51,870 nucleotides of DNA from Candidatus Aphodovivens avistercoris (GTDB lineage: Bacteria > Actinomycetota > Coriobacteriia > Coriobacteriales > Eggerthellaceae), in the NCBI GenBank assembly GCA_018710945.1, contig DVIW01000009.1, forward strand, positions 1-51,870, in the 5' to 3' direction. The notes below the pieces were generated by a model, which saw only the letters and a list, made by a program, of their open reading frames with translations, made no database searches and was not told the DNA's origin. Position 1 is the first letter of the stretch. The number at the start of each line of letters is the position of its first letter. Made by a program: the position numbers and the translations under genes. This document shows, in pieces, positions 1-8,312 of this stretch.

Positions 1-1
1 C

Positions 2-709
2 GTCGACCGTCTGCGCCGCGAGTTCAAGGTCGACTGCAACGTGGGCAAGCCGCAGGTCGCCTACCGCGAGCGTCCGGGCCACGAGGTCATGAACGCCGAG
101 GGCAAGTTCGTCCGCCAGTCCGGCGGTCGCGGCCAGTACGGCCATGCGGTCATCAACATGTACCCGCAGGAGCCGGGCAAGGGCTACGAGTTCGAGAACA
201 AGATCGTGGGCGGCGTGGTGCCCAAGGAGTACATCCCCGCCATCGACAAGGGCATCCAGGAGGCGCTGAACTCCGGCGTCATGGCTGGCTACCCCGTCGA
301 GGACGTGCGCGTCGAGCTGATCGACGGCTCCTACCACGAGGTCGACTCCTCCGAGGCGGCCTTCAAGGTGGCCGGTTCCATGGCCATCAAGGACGCCCTG
401 CGCAAGTCCGACCCGGTCATCCTCGAGCCGATGATGGCCGTCGAGGTCGAGACGCCTGAGGAGTACATGGGCTTCGTCATGGGCGACATCCCCAGCCGCC
501 GCGGCCTCATCCAGGGCCAGGAGAAGCGCGGCAACGCGGCCGTCATCAGCGCGAAGGTTCCGCTGAGCCAGATGTTCGGCTACGCCACCGACCTGCGTTC
601 CGGCACCCAGGGCCGTGCTGTGTACACCATGCAGTTCGACTCGTACGAGCCGGTGCCCAAGAACGTGGCAGAAGAGATTATCAGCAAGGCCGGCGGGAAC
701 AACGCCTAA
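2..709 (+). CDS. fusA: Elongation factor G, C-terminal part
   Basis: EF-G is the GTPase that moves tRNA and mRNA through the ribosome during translocation. Only the C-terminal 235 residues are in the window; the frame is open to the left edge. Seen: the domain IV signature [13 protein letters not shown] and the domain V region with [16 protein letters not shown] and GDIPSRRG. The GTP-binding domain lies outside the window. The reading frame stops 30 bases before rpsJ with no terminator between, so the two are probably cotranscribed. In most bacteria tuf separates fusA from rpsJ; here it does not. Confidence 0.98.
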   Translation, partial: VDRLRREFKVDCNVGKPQVAYRERPGHEVMNAEGKFVRQSGGRGQYGHAVINMYPQEPGKGYEFENKIVGGVVPKEYIPAIDKGIQEALNSGVMAGYPVEDVRVELIDGSYHEVDSSEAAFKVAGSMAIKDALRKSDPVILEPMMAVEVETPEEYMGFVMGDIPSRRGLIQGQEKRGNAAVISAKVPLSQMFGYATDLRSGTQGRAVYTMQFDSYEPVPKNVAEEIISKAGGNNA

Positions 710-739
710 GGCGCCCGCGCTTAATTGGAGGTAGATCAA

Positions 740-1048
740 GTGGCTAATCAGAAGATTCGCATCCGCTTGAAGGGCTACGATCATGAGATCGTGGATCAGT
801 CCACGAAGCTCATCGTCGACACCGCCCAGAAGACGGGTGCCAAGGTTTCCGGACCCATTCCGCTGCCGACGGAGCGCAACCTGTATTGCGTCATCCGCGG
901 GCCGCACGTCGACAAGGATTCCCGCGAGCAGTTCGAGATGCGCACCCACAAGCGCCTGATCGACATCCTGGAGCCCACCCCGAACACGGTGGATTCCCTG
1001 ATGCGTCTCGACCTCCCCGCCGGCGTCGACATCGAGATCAAGCTGTAA
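740..1048 (+). CDS. rpsJ: 30S ribosomal protein S10
   Basis: S10 (102 residues) is a component of the 30S head and, as NusE, of antitermination complexes. The conserved [11 protein letters not shown] start and the RTHKRLIDI segment are visible. I chose the GTG at 740 because GGAGG lies at 727-731 and the protein then begins [15 protein letters not shown]; an in-frame TTG at 725 would place the ribosome-binding site inside the gene. First gene of the S10 operon, directly after fusA and 13 bases before rplC. Confidence 0.98.
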   Translation: MANQKIRIRLKGYDHEIVDQSTKLIVDTAQKTGAKVSGPIPLPTERNLYCVIRGPHVDKDSREQFEMRTHKRLIDILEPTPNTVDSLMRLDLPAGVDIEIKL

Positions 1049-1061
1049 GGGGGTCGCGCAA

Positions 1062-1682
1062 ATGATCAACGCTATTTTCGGCAAGAAGGTGGGCATGACC
1101 CAGATGTGGACCGACGACGACCGCGTGATCGCCGTCACCGTCATCCAGGCCGAGCCCAACAAGGTGTGCCAGGTGAAGACCACCGACACCGATGGCTACG
1201 AGGCGGTTCAGCTGGGCTTCGGCGCCATCAAGGAGAAGAAGGTCAACAAGCCCATGGCCGGCCATTTCGCGAAGCAGGGCATCGCTCCCACGCGCTACCT
1301 GCGTGAGGTGCGCGTCGAGAACGCCTCCGAGTACAAGGCGGGCGACGAGCAGACGGTGGCCGCGTTCGCCGACGTGAAGAAGGTCGACGTGACCGGCACG
1401 TCCAAGGGCAAGGGCTTCCAGGGCGTCATCCGTCGCCACGGCTTCGGCGGCGGCCCGGGCGGCCACGGCTCGCACTTCCACCGCGCGCCGGGTTCCGTGG
1501 GCATGTGCGCCACGCCCTCCCGCGTGCTGAAGGGCATGCGCATGCCGGGCCACATGGGCTGCGACACGGTTACCGTGAAGAACATGGAGCTGGTGCGCAT
1601 CGATGAGGACCAGAACCTCATCATCGTGAAGGGCGCCGTTCCCGGCGGCAAGGACGGCCTCGTGCGCGTCCGCATGGCGTAG
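1062..1682 (+). CDS. rplC: 50S ribosomal protein L3
   Basis: L3 (206 residues) binds 23S rRNA early in 50S assembly and reaches towards the peptidyl-transferase centre. Seen: N-terminal [10 protein letters not shown], the [15 protein letters not shown] loop, and [10 protein letters not shown]. The tip reads GSVGMC; from memory E. coli has GSIGQ there, with the Gln methylated by PrmB, so that modification target seems absent. An AAGGGGG ribosome-binding site at 1047-1053 overlaps the rpsJ stop codon. Confidence 0.98.
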   Translation: MINAIFGKKVGMTQMWTDDDRVIAVTVIQAEPNKVCQVKTTDTDGYEAVQLGFGAIKEKKVNKPMAGHFAKQGIAPTRYLREVRVENASEYKAGDEQTVAAFADVKKVDVTGTSKGKGFQGVIRRHGFGGGPGGHGSHFHRAPGSVGMCATPSRVLKGMRMPGHMGCDTVTVKNMELVRIDEDQNLIIVKGAVPGGKDGLVRVRMA

Positions 1683-1717
1683 AACCCGCATCCTAATCGT
1701 TAAGGAGCTTTTCAACT

Positions 1718-2344
1718 ATGACGACTATCGACATCAAGGACGCGGGCGGCAACGCAGCCGGCACGGCCGAGCTGTCCGCCTCCGTCTTCGGCATCGAGCC
1801 GAACGTGCATGTCATGCACCATGTGGTGCGCGCCCAGCGCGCCTCGTGGCGTCAGGGCACGCATAACACCCGCACCCGCGGCAAGGTGAGCGGCGGCGGC
1901 CGCAAGCCGTGGCGCCAGAAGGGCACTGGCCGCGCCCGTCAGGGCACCATCCGCGCTCCCCAGTGGCGCGGCGGCGGCGTGGTGTTCGGCCCGCATCCCC
2001 GCAACTACTCGTTCCGCGTGAACAACAAGGAAGTCAAACTGGCCATGCGCTCCGTGCTGTCCGGCAAGCTGGCCGACGATCAGCTGATCGTGGTGAAGCC
2101 CTTCGAGTTCGAGAAGCCTTCCACCAAGGCCGCCGTGGCCGCGCTGAAGGCGCTCGGCATCAACGACCGCCGCGTGACGCTGGTGATCGGCGACGACGAC
2201 GTGAACACTTTCCTGTCGTTCCGCAACATCCCCACGGTCAACATCATCCCGGTGTCGGCTTCCAACACCTACGACCTGATCGACAACAAGGTCCTGGTGT
2301 TCACCGAGCCCGCCCTGAAGCGCATTGAGGAGGTGCTTGCGTAA
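1718..2344 (+). CDS. rplD: 50S ribosomal protein L4
   Basis: L4 (208 residues) lines the peptide exit tunnel and in some bacteria represses the S10 operon. Seen: GGGRKPWRQKGTGRARQG (the tunnel loop) and a C-terminal Rossmann-like part with VLVFTEPALKRIEE. Start ATG at 1718 follows AAGGAG at 1702-1707. The stop codon comes one base before the rplW start. Confidence 0.98.
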   Translation: MTTIDIKDAGGNAAGTAELSASVFGIEPNVHVMHHVVRAQRASWRQGTHNTRTRGKVSGGGRKPWRQKGTGRARQGTIRAPQWRGGGVVFGPHPRNYSFRVNNKEVKLAMRSVLSGKLADDQLIVVKPFEFEKPSTKAAVAALKALGINDRRVTLVIGDDDVNTFLSFRNIPTVNIIPVSASNTYDLIDNKVLVFTEPALKRIEEVLA

Positions 2345-2345
2345 A

Positions 2346-2633
2346 ATGAAGGATCCCCGCGAGATCATCATCCGTCCTGTCATCACGGAGAACACCTACG
2401 ACATGATGGAGAACAACGTCTACACCTTCGAGGTGGCCAAGACCTCCAACAAGGTTGAGATTCGCCAGGCTATCGAGGCCCTGTTCAACGTGAAGGTGAC
2501 GAAGGTCAACACGTCGAACGTGAAGTCGAAGCCCAAGCGCGTCCGCCAGCAGCCGGGTCGCACCCGCACCTGGAAGAAAGCCATGGTCACCCTGGCCGAG
2601 GGCGAGAGCATCGAGCTGTTCGCGACCAACTAG
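2346..2633 (+). CDS. rplW: 50S ribosomal protein L23
   Basis: L23 (95 residues) sits at the tunnel exit and docks trigger factor and SRP. Seen: IIRPVITENTYDMME, VEIRQAIEALFNVKV and the KRVRQQPGRTRTWKKA loop. I chose ATG 2346 (protein starts MKDPREIIIRPV), preceded by GAGGAGG inside rplD; the longer frame from 2325 would overlap rplD by 20 bases. It is the last gene of the first S10 segment: rplB, normally next, begins only at 21017. Confidence 0.97.
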   Translation: MKDPREIIIRPVITENTYDMMENNVYTFEVAKTSNKVEIRQAIEALFNVKVTKVNTSNVKSKPKRVRQQPGRTRTWKKAMVTLAEGESIELFATN

Positions 2634-2668
2634 CTTTTAGCTTTTCGTTTCGCAGCTTTGCTTGTTGG

Positions 2669-2802
2669 CGTGCCCTTCCGCCTGGTTCGGCGGGAGGGCA
2701 CGTGCTCAGACAGGTCCTCGCCTTTTGAGGGATGCGATCTGCGATCGCATCAAGGAGGCTGCGGAAACCGCGCGCGAGCCCTCCCGCCTAACCAGGCGGC
2801 GC
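2669..2802 (+). ncRNA. Structured intergenic RNA candidate with alternative stems
   Basis: Between rplW and the downstream terminator are two self-complementary arms that can also pair with each other. Arm 1, 2669-2702, is a local hairpin with a 14-bp stem (one G-T pair) and a 6-nt loop. Arm 2 has a hairpin CCGCCT-AACC-AGGCGG at 2784-2799. Bases 2678-2699 are complementary to 2778-2799 with a single mismatch, so a 22-bp long-range helix competes with both hairpins. A third hairpin (9-bp stem, TGC loop) occupies 2731-2751. This could be a mobile-type intergenic repeat, an attenuator or a small RNA; no known RNA family was recognised. Confidence 0.45.
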
Positions 2803-2825
2803 ACGGGCATCGTGATTGCGTACGG

Positions 2826-2865
2826 AAGAGCGTCCTGCCGTCAGGCGGGGCGCTCTTTTGCTTTT
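2826..2865 (+). terminator. Rho-independent terminator ending the first S10 segment
   Basis: A hairpin from AAGAGCG (2826-2832) to CGCTCTT (2851-2857), with further pairing CC-GCC/GGC-GG inside and a GTCA loop, is followed by TTGCTTTT. It lies 190 bases after rplW and would end transcription of rpsJ-rplC-rplD-rplW. Confidence 0.8.
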
Positions 2866-3150
2866 GAGGGGTCAGGGTGCGCAAGTGGCGGTAGGGGGTC
2901 TGGTTGCTGGCCGGTGCTTGGCTGGGAGCGAGCCCTGGTTGATTGGAGTTTGATGTTTGGGCTCGGTATCGCTGGCGGATTGAGAGCTTTTCTGATGCGG
3001 AAGAGGCCGTGACCTTATACGGAATGCTCTTCCGATGACCGGGCGTCTTCCGGTTCGTTCCCTGATCGCGTTGTCTTTGCGTTGGAGTGCTTCCTGGTCC
3101 TTGGTGTATCATGCGGAAAGGGAAGGGCGTCGGAAGGGGACCGCGGGGCG
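2866..3150. other. Intergenic stretch upstream of the orphan permease
   Basis: No gene is supported here. An inverted repeat CGGAAGAG (2998-3005)/CTCTTCCG (3027-3034) is present. A TATCAT at 3107-3112 with TTGGAG at 3082-3087 is a weak promoter candidate (19-base spacer). Small frames in this stretch have no ribosome-binding site or recognisable product. Confidence 0.4.
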
Positions 3151-6100
3151 GTGCGCAGCGCGTTCAGCAAGGAGATCTTCCGCTCGATCACGCATTCGCT
3201 CGGGCGGTTCGTGGCCATCGCCGTTATCGCGGCGCTCGGCGCGGGGTTCTACGCGGGCCTGCGCATGACCGCGCCCGACATGAAGCTGGCGGCCGACCAG
3301 AACTTCGACGGCACGAACCTCATGGACATCCGCGTGATGTCGACGCTCGGGCTCACCGACGCCGAGGTGGACGAGCTGCGCGCCGTCGAGGGCGTGGAGG
3401 CCGTCATGCCCGCCTACGAGACCGACGCGATGGCCGAGATCGACGGCAGCCAGTATGTCGTGCGCGTGCACTCGCTCGACGTGGCGGCTGCGCAGGCCTC
3501 CGACGTATCCGACGGGCAGACTGCCGCGTCGGATGACGCCGCCTACATCAACCGCCCTGTGCTCATCGAGGGAGAATGGCCCGACGCGCCGGGGGAGTGC
3601 CTGCTCGGCGCCGACGTGGTGATGGACACCGACGTGGCGCTTGGCGACGCGGTGGTGCTGACCGAGGGCACGTCCGACCTGGAAGGCACGCTCAACGAAA
3701 CCGAGTTCACGGTGGTGGGCTTCGCGCGCTCGTCCTACTACGCCTCACCGACGAACCTCGGCACCACCTCGCTCGGCAGCGGCGCGGTGGACCAGTTCCT
3801 CTTCGTTCCCGAAACCGATTTCAACGCCGATCAGCCCTACACCGAGGCGTTCGTCACCGTGGCGGGCGCGCGCGACCTGCCGGCGTCGAGTGCTGCCTAC
3901 GACGAGACGGTGGCGCAGGTGGCGGAGCGCATCGAGGCGCTTGAAGCCGACTTCAACGCCGCGCGCCTTGGCGACGTGAAGGGCGCTGCGCAGGACGAGC
4001 TTGACGCGCAACGGGCCGACTACGAGCAGCAGCGCGCCGATGCCGAGGCCCAGCTGGCCGACGCGGAAGCGCAGCTCGATGACGCGAAGGCGCAGCTGGA
4101 CGCAGCAGCGGCGACGATCGCGGCCAGCGAGCAGGAGATCGCAGAGGGCCAGGCCGCCTACGATGCGGGCGTAGCCGAGCTGGCGGAGCGCCGCCCCGCC
4201 GCCGAGGCCCAGCTTGCCGCCGCGCAGGAGCAGGTGGATGCGGGTCGCGCGGCCCTTGCGCTGCGCGACGAGCTGCAGGGGCAGCTTGGGGCGGCGCGGG
4301 AGGGTCTTGCCGCCATCGATGCGCAGGTGCCCGACATCGATGCGGCGCTCGCGCAGGCGAATGACGGGCTCGCCCAAGCGGAAGAAGCTGTCGGCGAGTT
4401 GGAGGCTGCGGGCGCAGCCGATTCCGCCAGCCCCCTCTACGACGCCTACGTGCGGGCTTGCGCCCAACGAGAAAAGCTGTCGGGCACCGTCAACCAGCTC
4501 ACGGGCTTGAAAGACCAGCGCGCTCAGCTTGCCGCCGCCATCCCCCAGCTCGAAGCTGGCATCGCGCAGATCGACGCCCAGCTCGGCGGCACCACCGCCG
4601 GCACGCTTGATGCGGCGCAGGTGCAGATCGACGCAGGCTGGGCCGAGCTCGCCGACGCGCAGGCACAGCTCGACGCGGCCGCCGCTCAGCTCGAGAGCGG
4701 CCGCGCGCAGCTCGCCCAGGGCCGCGCCGACTACGAGAGCGGCCTCGCGGAGTACGAGAGCGGCCGTGCGGAGTTCGAGCAGCAGCGCGCCGACGCCTCC
4801 GCGGAGTTCGCCGACGCCGAGGCGCAGCTTGACGACGCCCAGCGCCAGATCGACGAGATCGCCGATCCGCAGCTCTACGTGCTCGACCGCAGCAAGCTCA
4901 TCGGCGCCGAGAGCTTCGAGTCCGACGCCAACCGCATCGACCAGATCGCCCAGGTGTTCCCCTTCATCTTCTTCCTCGTGGCGGCGCTCGTGTCGCTCAC
5001 CACCATGACGCGCATGGTGGAGGAGGAGCGCGTGCTCATCGGCACGCACAAGGCGCTCGGCTACGGCAAGGCGCGCATCACCTCGAAGTACCTCATCTAC
5101 GCGCTCGTGGCCAGCGGCGCCGGCACGGTGGCGGGCATCGCGGCGCTCACGCAGTTTCTGCCCTACTTCATCATGAACGCCTACGCCATCGTCTACGCGG
5201 TGCCCCAGCGGCCCACGCCCATCGACCCCGGGCTCGCGGCGCTGTCGGCGGGGCTCACCCTCGGCATCACGCTTATCGCCACGTGGGCGGCCGCGGCCTC
5301 CACGCTGCGCGAGACGCCCGCCGCCCTCATGCAGCCGCGCGCTCCGAAGGCCGGCAAGCGCATCCTGCTCGAACGCATCGGGCCGGTGTGGCGGCGCCTG
5401 TCGTTCTCGTGGAAGGTCACGGCGCGTAACATCTTCCGCTACAAGCAGCGCTTCTTCATGGCCATCATCGGCATCGCCGGCTGCACGGCGCTGCTTCTCA
5501 CGGGCCTTGGTCTGCAGAACGCCATCAACGACATCATCGACAAGCAGTTCTATCAGATCTACCGCTACACCATGGTGGTGCGCGTGGATGGCGGGGCGCC
5601 GGGCGTACGGGACGCGGTCGACCGGGTGCTCTCCGGCGAGGCGGCAGGCGAAGGCGCCGATGTGCCGGATCCCGCGGAATCGGAGGGCGCCGACGGCTCC
5701 GGGGCGTCCGCCGATGCGACGGCGTCCGGAGACGCCGCCGAGCCGTTCGTCGGCGCGTACGAGTGGCTGCACACGGCGAACGTCATCGCCGTCAGCGAGG
5801 GCCGCAAGGACCAGCGGCTGGAGCTGGTGGTGCCGCAGGATCCCGACGCCGCCTCCGACTACGTGCTCATACGCGAGCGCGTGGGGCACGCGGACATCCC
5901 CCTGACCGACGAGGGCGTCATCGTCAGCGAGAAGCTGGCTCGCGAGCTGGGGCTGTCGGTGGGGGATAACATCGCAATCCACCGCGAGGACGACATCGGC
6001 AACTCGGTGGGGGATGCGGTGGAGCTGCCCATCGCGGGCATCATGGAAAACTACGTGAGCCAGTACCTGTTCATCACGCCGGGGCTTTACGAGGAATCGT

Positions 6101-6660
6101 TCGACGCGCCCGCCGCATGGGACACGGTGTATGCCAAGACCGGCGACGTGGAGTGGATGCGCGCCGCGCTCTCCGAGGATCTCCTCGCCATCGACGGCGT
6201 GAAGACCGTCGGGTTCAACGACGAGCAGATCGATTCCTACCGCACGATGCTCAAAAGCGTCGACTCGGTGGTGGTGGTGCTCATCGTGGCCGCCGCCGCG
6301 CTCGCGTTCGTGGTGCTGTACAACCTCACCAACATCAACATCACCGAGCGCGCCCGCGAGATCGCCACGCTGAAGGTGCTGGGGTTCACGCGCGCCGAGG
6401 TGAACGCCTACATCTTCCGCGAGACCGTCATCCTGTCCATCATCGGCGCGCTCGTCGGCTTGGTGCTGGGCATCTTCCTGGAGGCGTTCGTCGTGCAGAC
6501 CGCCGAGGTGGACCAGGTGATGTTCGGGCGCGAGATCCATGCCGCCAGCTTCGCCATCGCCTTCGCGCTCACCCTTGTGTTCACCGTGCTCGTCATGCTG
6601 GCGATGCGGCGGAAGCTGCAGGCCATCGACATGGTGGAGAGCCTGAAGTCGAACGAGTGA
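3151..6660 (+). CDS. FtsX/MacB-type ABC permease with long coiled-coil insert
   Basis: Large membrane protein (about 1169 residues) of the FtsX-like permease superfamily. Residues 1-30 hold the first membrane segment (SLGRFVAIAVIAALGAGFYA), then an extracytoplasmic domain (DIRVMSTLGLT...), then about 300 residues (roughly 270-570) rich in Ala, Gln, Asp and Glu that read as a coiled coil. A first FtsX domain starts near 600 (FPFIFFLVAALVSL, ALGYGKARI), a second membrane set and extracytoplasmic domain follow, and a last FtsX domain ends the protein (LKVLGFTRAEV, VESLKSNE). An acidic Gly/Ala/Ser-rich linker lies near 835-865. GTG 3151 was chosen because the family begins at RSAFSKEIFRSI; AAGGGGA lies at 3134-3140. 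Such permeases work with a separate ATPase, yet none is encoded nearby. Substrate unknown; lipid, peptide or envelope-stress roles are possible. Confidence 0.85.
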   Translation: MRSAFSKEIFRSITHSLGRFVAIAVIAALGAGFYAGLRMTAPDMKLAADQNFDGTNLMDIRVMSTLGLTDAEVDELRAVEGVEAVMPAYETDAMAEIDGSQYVVRVHSLDVAAAQASDVSDGQTAASDDAAYINRPVLIEGEWPDAPGECLLGADVVMDTDVALGDAVVLTEGTSDLEGTLNETEFTVVGFARSSYYASPTNLGTTSLGSGAVDQFLFVPETDFNADQPYTEAFVTVAGARDLPASSAAYDETVAQVAERIEALEADFNAARLGDVKGAAQDELDAQRADYEQQRADAEAQLADAEAQLDDAKAQLDAAAATIAASEQEIAEGQAAYDAGVAELAERRPAAEAQLAAAQEQVDAGRAALALRDELQGQLGAAREGLAAIDAQVPDIDAALAQANDGLAQAEEAVGELEAAGAADSASPLYDAYVRACAQREKLSGTVNQLTGLKDQRAQLAAAIPQLEAGIAQIDAQLGGTTAGTLDAAQVQIDAGWAELADAQAQLDAAAAQLESGRAQLAQGRADYESGLAEYESGRAEFEQQRADASAEFADAEAQLDDAQRQIDEIADPQLYVLDRSKLIGAESFESDANRIDQIAQVFPFIFFLVAALVSLTTMTRMVEEERVLIGTHKALGYGKARITSKYLIYALVASGAGTVAGIAALTQFLPYFIMNAYAIVYAVPQRPTPIDPGLAALSAGLTLGITLIATWAAAASTLRETPAALMQPRAPKAGKRILLERIGPVWRRLSFSWKVTARNIFRYKQRFFMAIIGIAGCTALLLTGLGLQNAINDIIDKQFYQIYRYTMVVRVDGGAPGVRDAVDRVLSGEAAGEGADVPDPAESEGADGSGASADATASGDAAEPFVGAYEWLHTANVIAVSEGRKDQRLELVVPQDPDAASDYVLIRERVGHADIPLTDEGVIVSEKLARELGLSVGDNIAIHREDDIGNSVGDAVELPIAGIMENYVSQYLFITPGLYEESFDAPAAWDTVYAKTGDVEWMRAALSEDLLAIDGVKTVGFNDEQIDSYRTMLKSVDSVVVVLIVAAAALAFVVLYNLTNINITERAREIATLKVLGFTRAEVNAYIFRETVILSIIGALVGLVLGIFLEAFVVQTAEVDQVMFGREIHAASFAIAFALTLVFTVLVMLAMRRKLQAIDMVESLKSNE

Positions 6661-6878
6661 GGCCGCTTCCGCCTCCGGATGCTTTTCCGGCGCTGCGGTC
6701 GTCCACGCATTTCCGCCGCCCTTTCCCGAATGCCGTGGCCCGTGCCCGCCGCCCTTCCGGACGCCGGGCGGTCGCAAGCGATTCGTTTCGGGGCGTGCGC
6801 GCTGCTTGCTGGCGCTTTCCCCTCGATGCGGTACAATGGCGGGCAACGCATTCACTTGACGGGGAAGGGGACTTCTCG

Positions 6879-8189
6879 ATGAAGATAACGCAGAGGAAGC
6901 TTGACGGGGGCAAGGTGCTTGTTGACGCGCTGGCCTCCACGGCCGAGGTCGCCCAGGCGCTCCAGTCCGCGCATCTGGCGTTCGCCCAGCAGATGGGCCT
7001 GCGCCCGGAGAAGGGCAAGACGGTCGCCCAGGTGGCCGAGGAGAAGCTGGGCGTGCGCGACCTCGATTCGGTGGTGTCGTCGCAGGCCGCCGAGGCGCTT
7101 ATGCCCTTTGCGGTGGACAAGACGGGCATCATCCCGGCGTTCCCGCCCGCGGTCGTGCCGAAGTCGAAGCTCAAGCGCGGCCAGACCTTCCAGTTCGAGG
7201 TGACCGTCACCCCGAAGCCCGACTACGAGCTGACCTCCTACGAGCCCGTCACGCTGACGCCAGTTGCCGGCGGGGTGGACGAGACCGAGGTGGACGCGCA
7301 GATCCAGCAGATGGCCGAAAGCTACGCCGAGTACGTGGCCGCGGACCCGCATCCGGTGGGCAAGGGCGACAGCTGCAAGCTGTCGATGGAGGTGTTCCGC
7401 GATTCCGGCGAGCGCCTCAACGCGCTGTGCACCACCGGGCGCACCTACGTGGCGGGCATGGGCTACATGCCCGAGGGCTTCGATGCGGCCGTGCTGGGCA
7501 TGGACGTGGGCGAGACCAAGACGTTCGAGTTCGACGCCCCCGACATCGACCAAGACGGCAACGAGATCACCTCGCATCTGAAGGCCACCGTCACGGTCAT
7601 CGAAATGCAGAAGCGCGAAGTGCCCGAGGTCGACGACGAGTGGGTGGGCAAGTTCATGCCGTTCTACAAAGACGTCGCCTCCATGCGCGCGGGCATCCGC
7701 GCAAGCCTGTCGCAGCAGCGCGACAAAGAGCGCACCGACGCGCTGCGCCAGGCAGCGGCCGCCGAGATGGCGACGCGCTTCCAGGGCTCCATCGCCGACG
7801 AGGTGTACGAGGCCATGACGCGCAGCTTGCTGACCAACCTCAAGCGCGACCTGCAGGCCCAGGGCATGACCTACGAGCAGTTCGTGGAGCAGCAGGGCGG
7901 CGAGCAGCAGTTCAACATGATGACGATGCTGCAGACCCGCCAGATGCTCGTGCAGGGCTACGCCCTCGATGCGGTGTTCCGTCACGAGGGGCTGGCCATC
8001 ACCGACGACGACCTGCGCGAGGCCTGCGCCGCTATGGGCGGGCAGAACCCCGACCTGACGCGCCGCCAGCTGGAAGAGAGCGGCCGGGGCTTCGTCCTGC
8101 GCGAGGCCGCCGAGCGCCTGCGCGCGAACAAGTGGCTGGTGGAGCACGCCGTCATGCGCGAGGAGCCCCAGGAGGGCGCCACCGCCTAA
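6879..8189 (+). CDS. tig: Trigger factor
   Basis: Trigger factor (436 residues) is the ribosome-bound chaperone that meets nascent chains at L23. The order of domains fits: an N-terminal ribosome-binding domain to about residue 110 (FPPAVVPKSKLKRGQTFQFE), a central FKBP-like domain (KGDSCKLSMEVF ... YMPEGFDAAVLGMDVGETKTFEF), and a helical C-terminal domain (VDDEWVGKFMPFYKDVASMR). The ribosome-contact loop usually written GFRxGKxP is not obvious, so that part is diverged. Start ATG 6879 follows GGGGAAGGGG. A TACAAT at about 6831 may be the -10 box. A strong terminator follows. Confidence 0.88.
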   Translation: MKITQRKLDGGKVLVDALASTAEVAQALQSAHLAFAQQMGLRPEKGKTVAQVAEEKLGVRDLDSVVSSQAAEALMPFAVDKTGIIPAFPPAVVPKSKLKRGQTFQFEVTVTPKPDYELTSYEPVTLTPVAGGVDETEVDAQIQQMAESYAEYVAADPHPVGKGDSCKLSMEVFRDSGERLNALCTTGRTYVAGMGYMPEGFDAAVLGMDVGETKTFEFDAPDIDQDGNEITSHLKATVTVIEMQKREVPEVDDEWVGKFMPFYKDVASMRAGIRASLSQQRDKERTDALRQAAAAEMATRFQGSIADEVYEAMTRSLLTNLKRDLQAQGMTYEQFVEQQGGEQQFNMMTMLQTRQMLVQGYALDAVFRHEGLAITDDDLREACAAMGGQNPDLTRRQLEESGRGFVLREAAERLRANKWLVEHAVMREEPQEGATA

Positions 8190-8217
8190 GGGAAGCGCTC
8201 CATCGCCGTTTTCCAGG

Positions 8218-8248
8218 AAGCGGCCGGCCTTCGGGTCGGCCGCTTTTT
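8218..8248 (+). terminator. Terminator after tig
   Basis: A 12-bp stem (8218-8229 with 8234-8245, one G-T pair) closed by a TTCG tetraloop runs straight into TTTTTC. It lies 29 bases after the tig stop codon. A TATACT at 8252-8257 just beyond it may be the -10 of the flavodiiron gene. Confidence 0.93.
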
Positions 8249-8312
8249 CGTTATACTGGCGGGGAAACCCAATGCGCCCGCTGTCGGCGGGCTCCAAGCG
8301 AAGGAGGCACCA

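Noticed and set aside
2669..2860. 6S RNA or SRP RNA
   Set aside because: The ends can pair over a long helix, which recalls 6S RNA, but no central bubble with promoter-like sequence was seen, and the SRP apical motif (GGAAG loop region) is absent.
2662..3012. Small open frames in the gap after rplW
   Set aside because: They run across the hairpins and the terminator and show no coding signal.
3745..6855. Open frame of 1036 residues on the minus strand opposite the permease
   Set aside because: The plus-strand gene has clear membrane segments and family motifs. The minus-strand product is rich in His, Arg, Gly and Leu with no domain, as expected of a shadow frame in GC-rich DNA.
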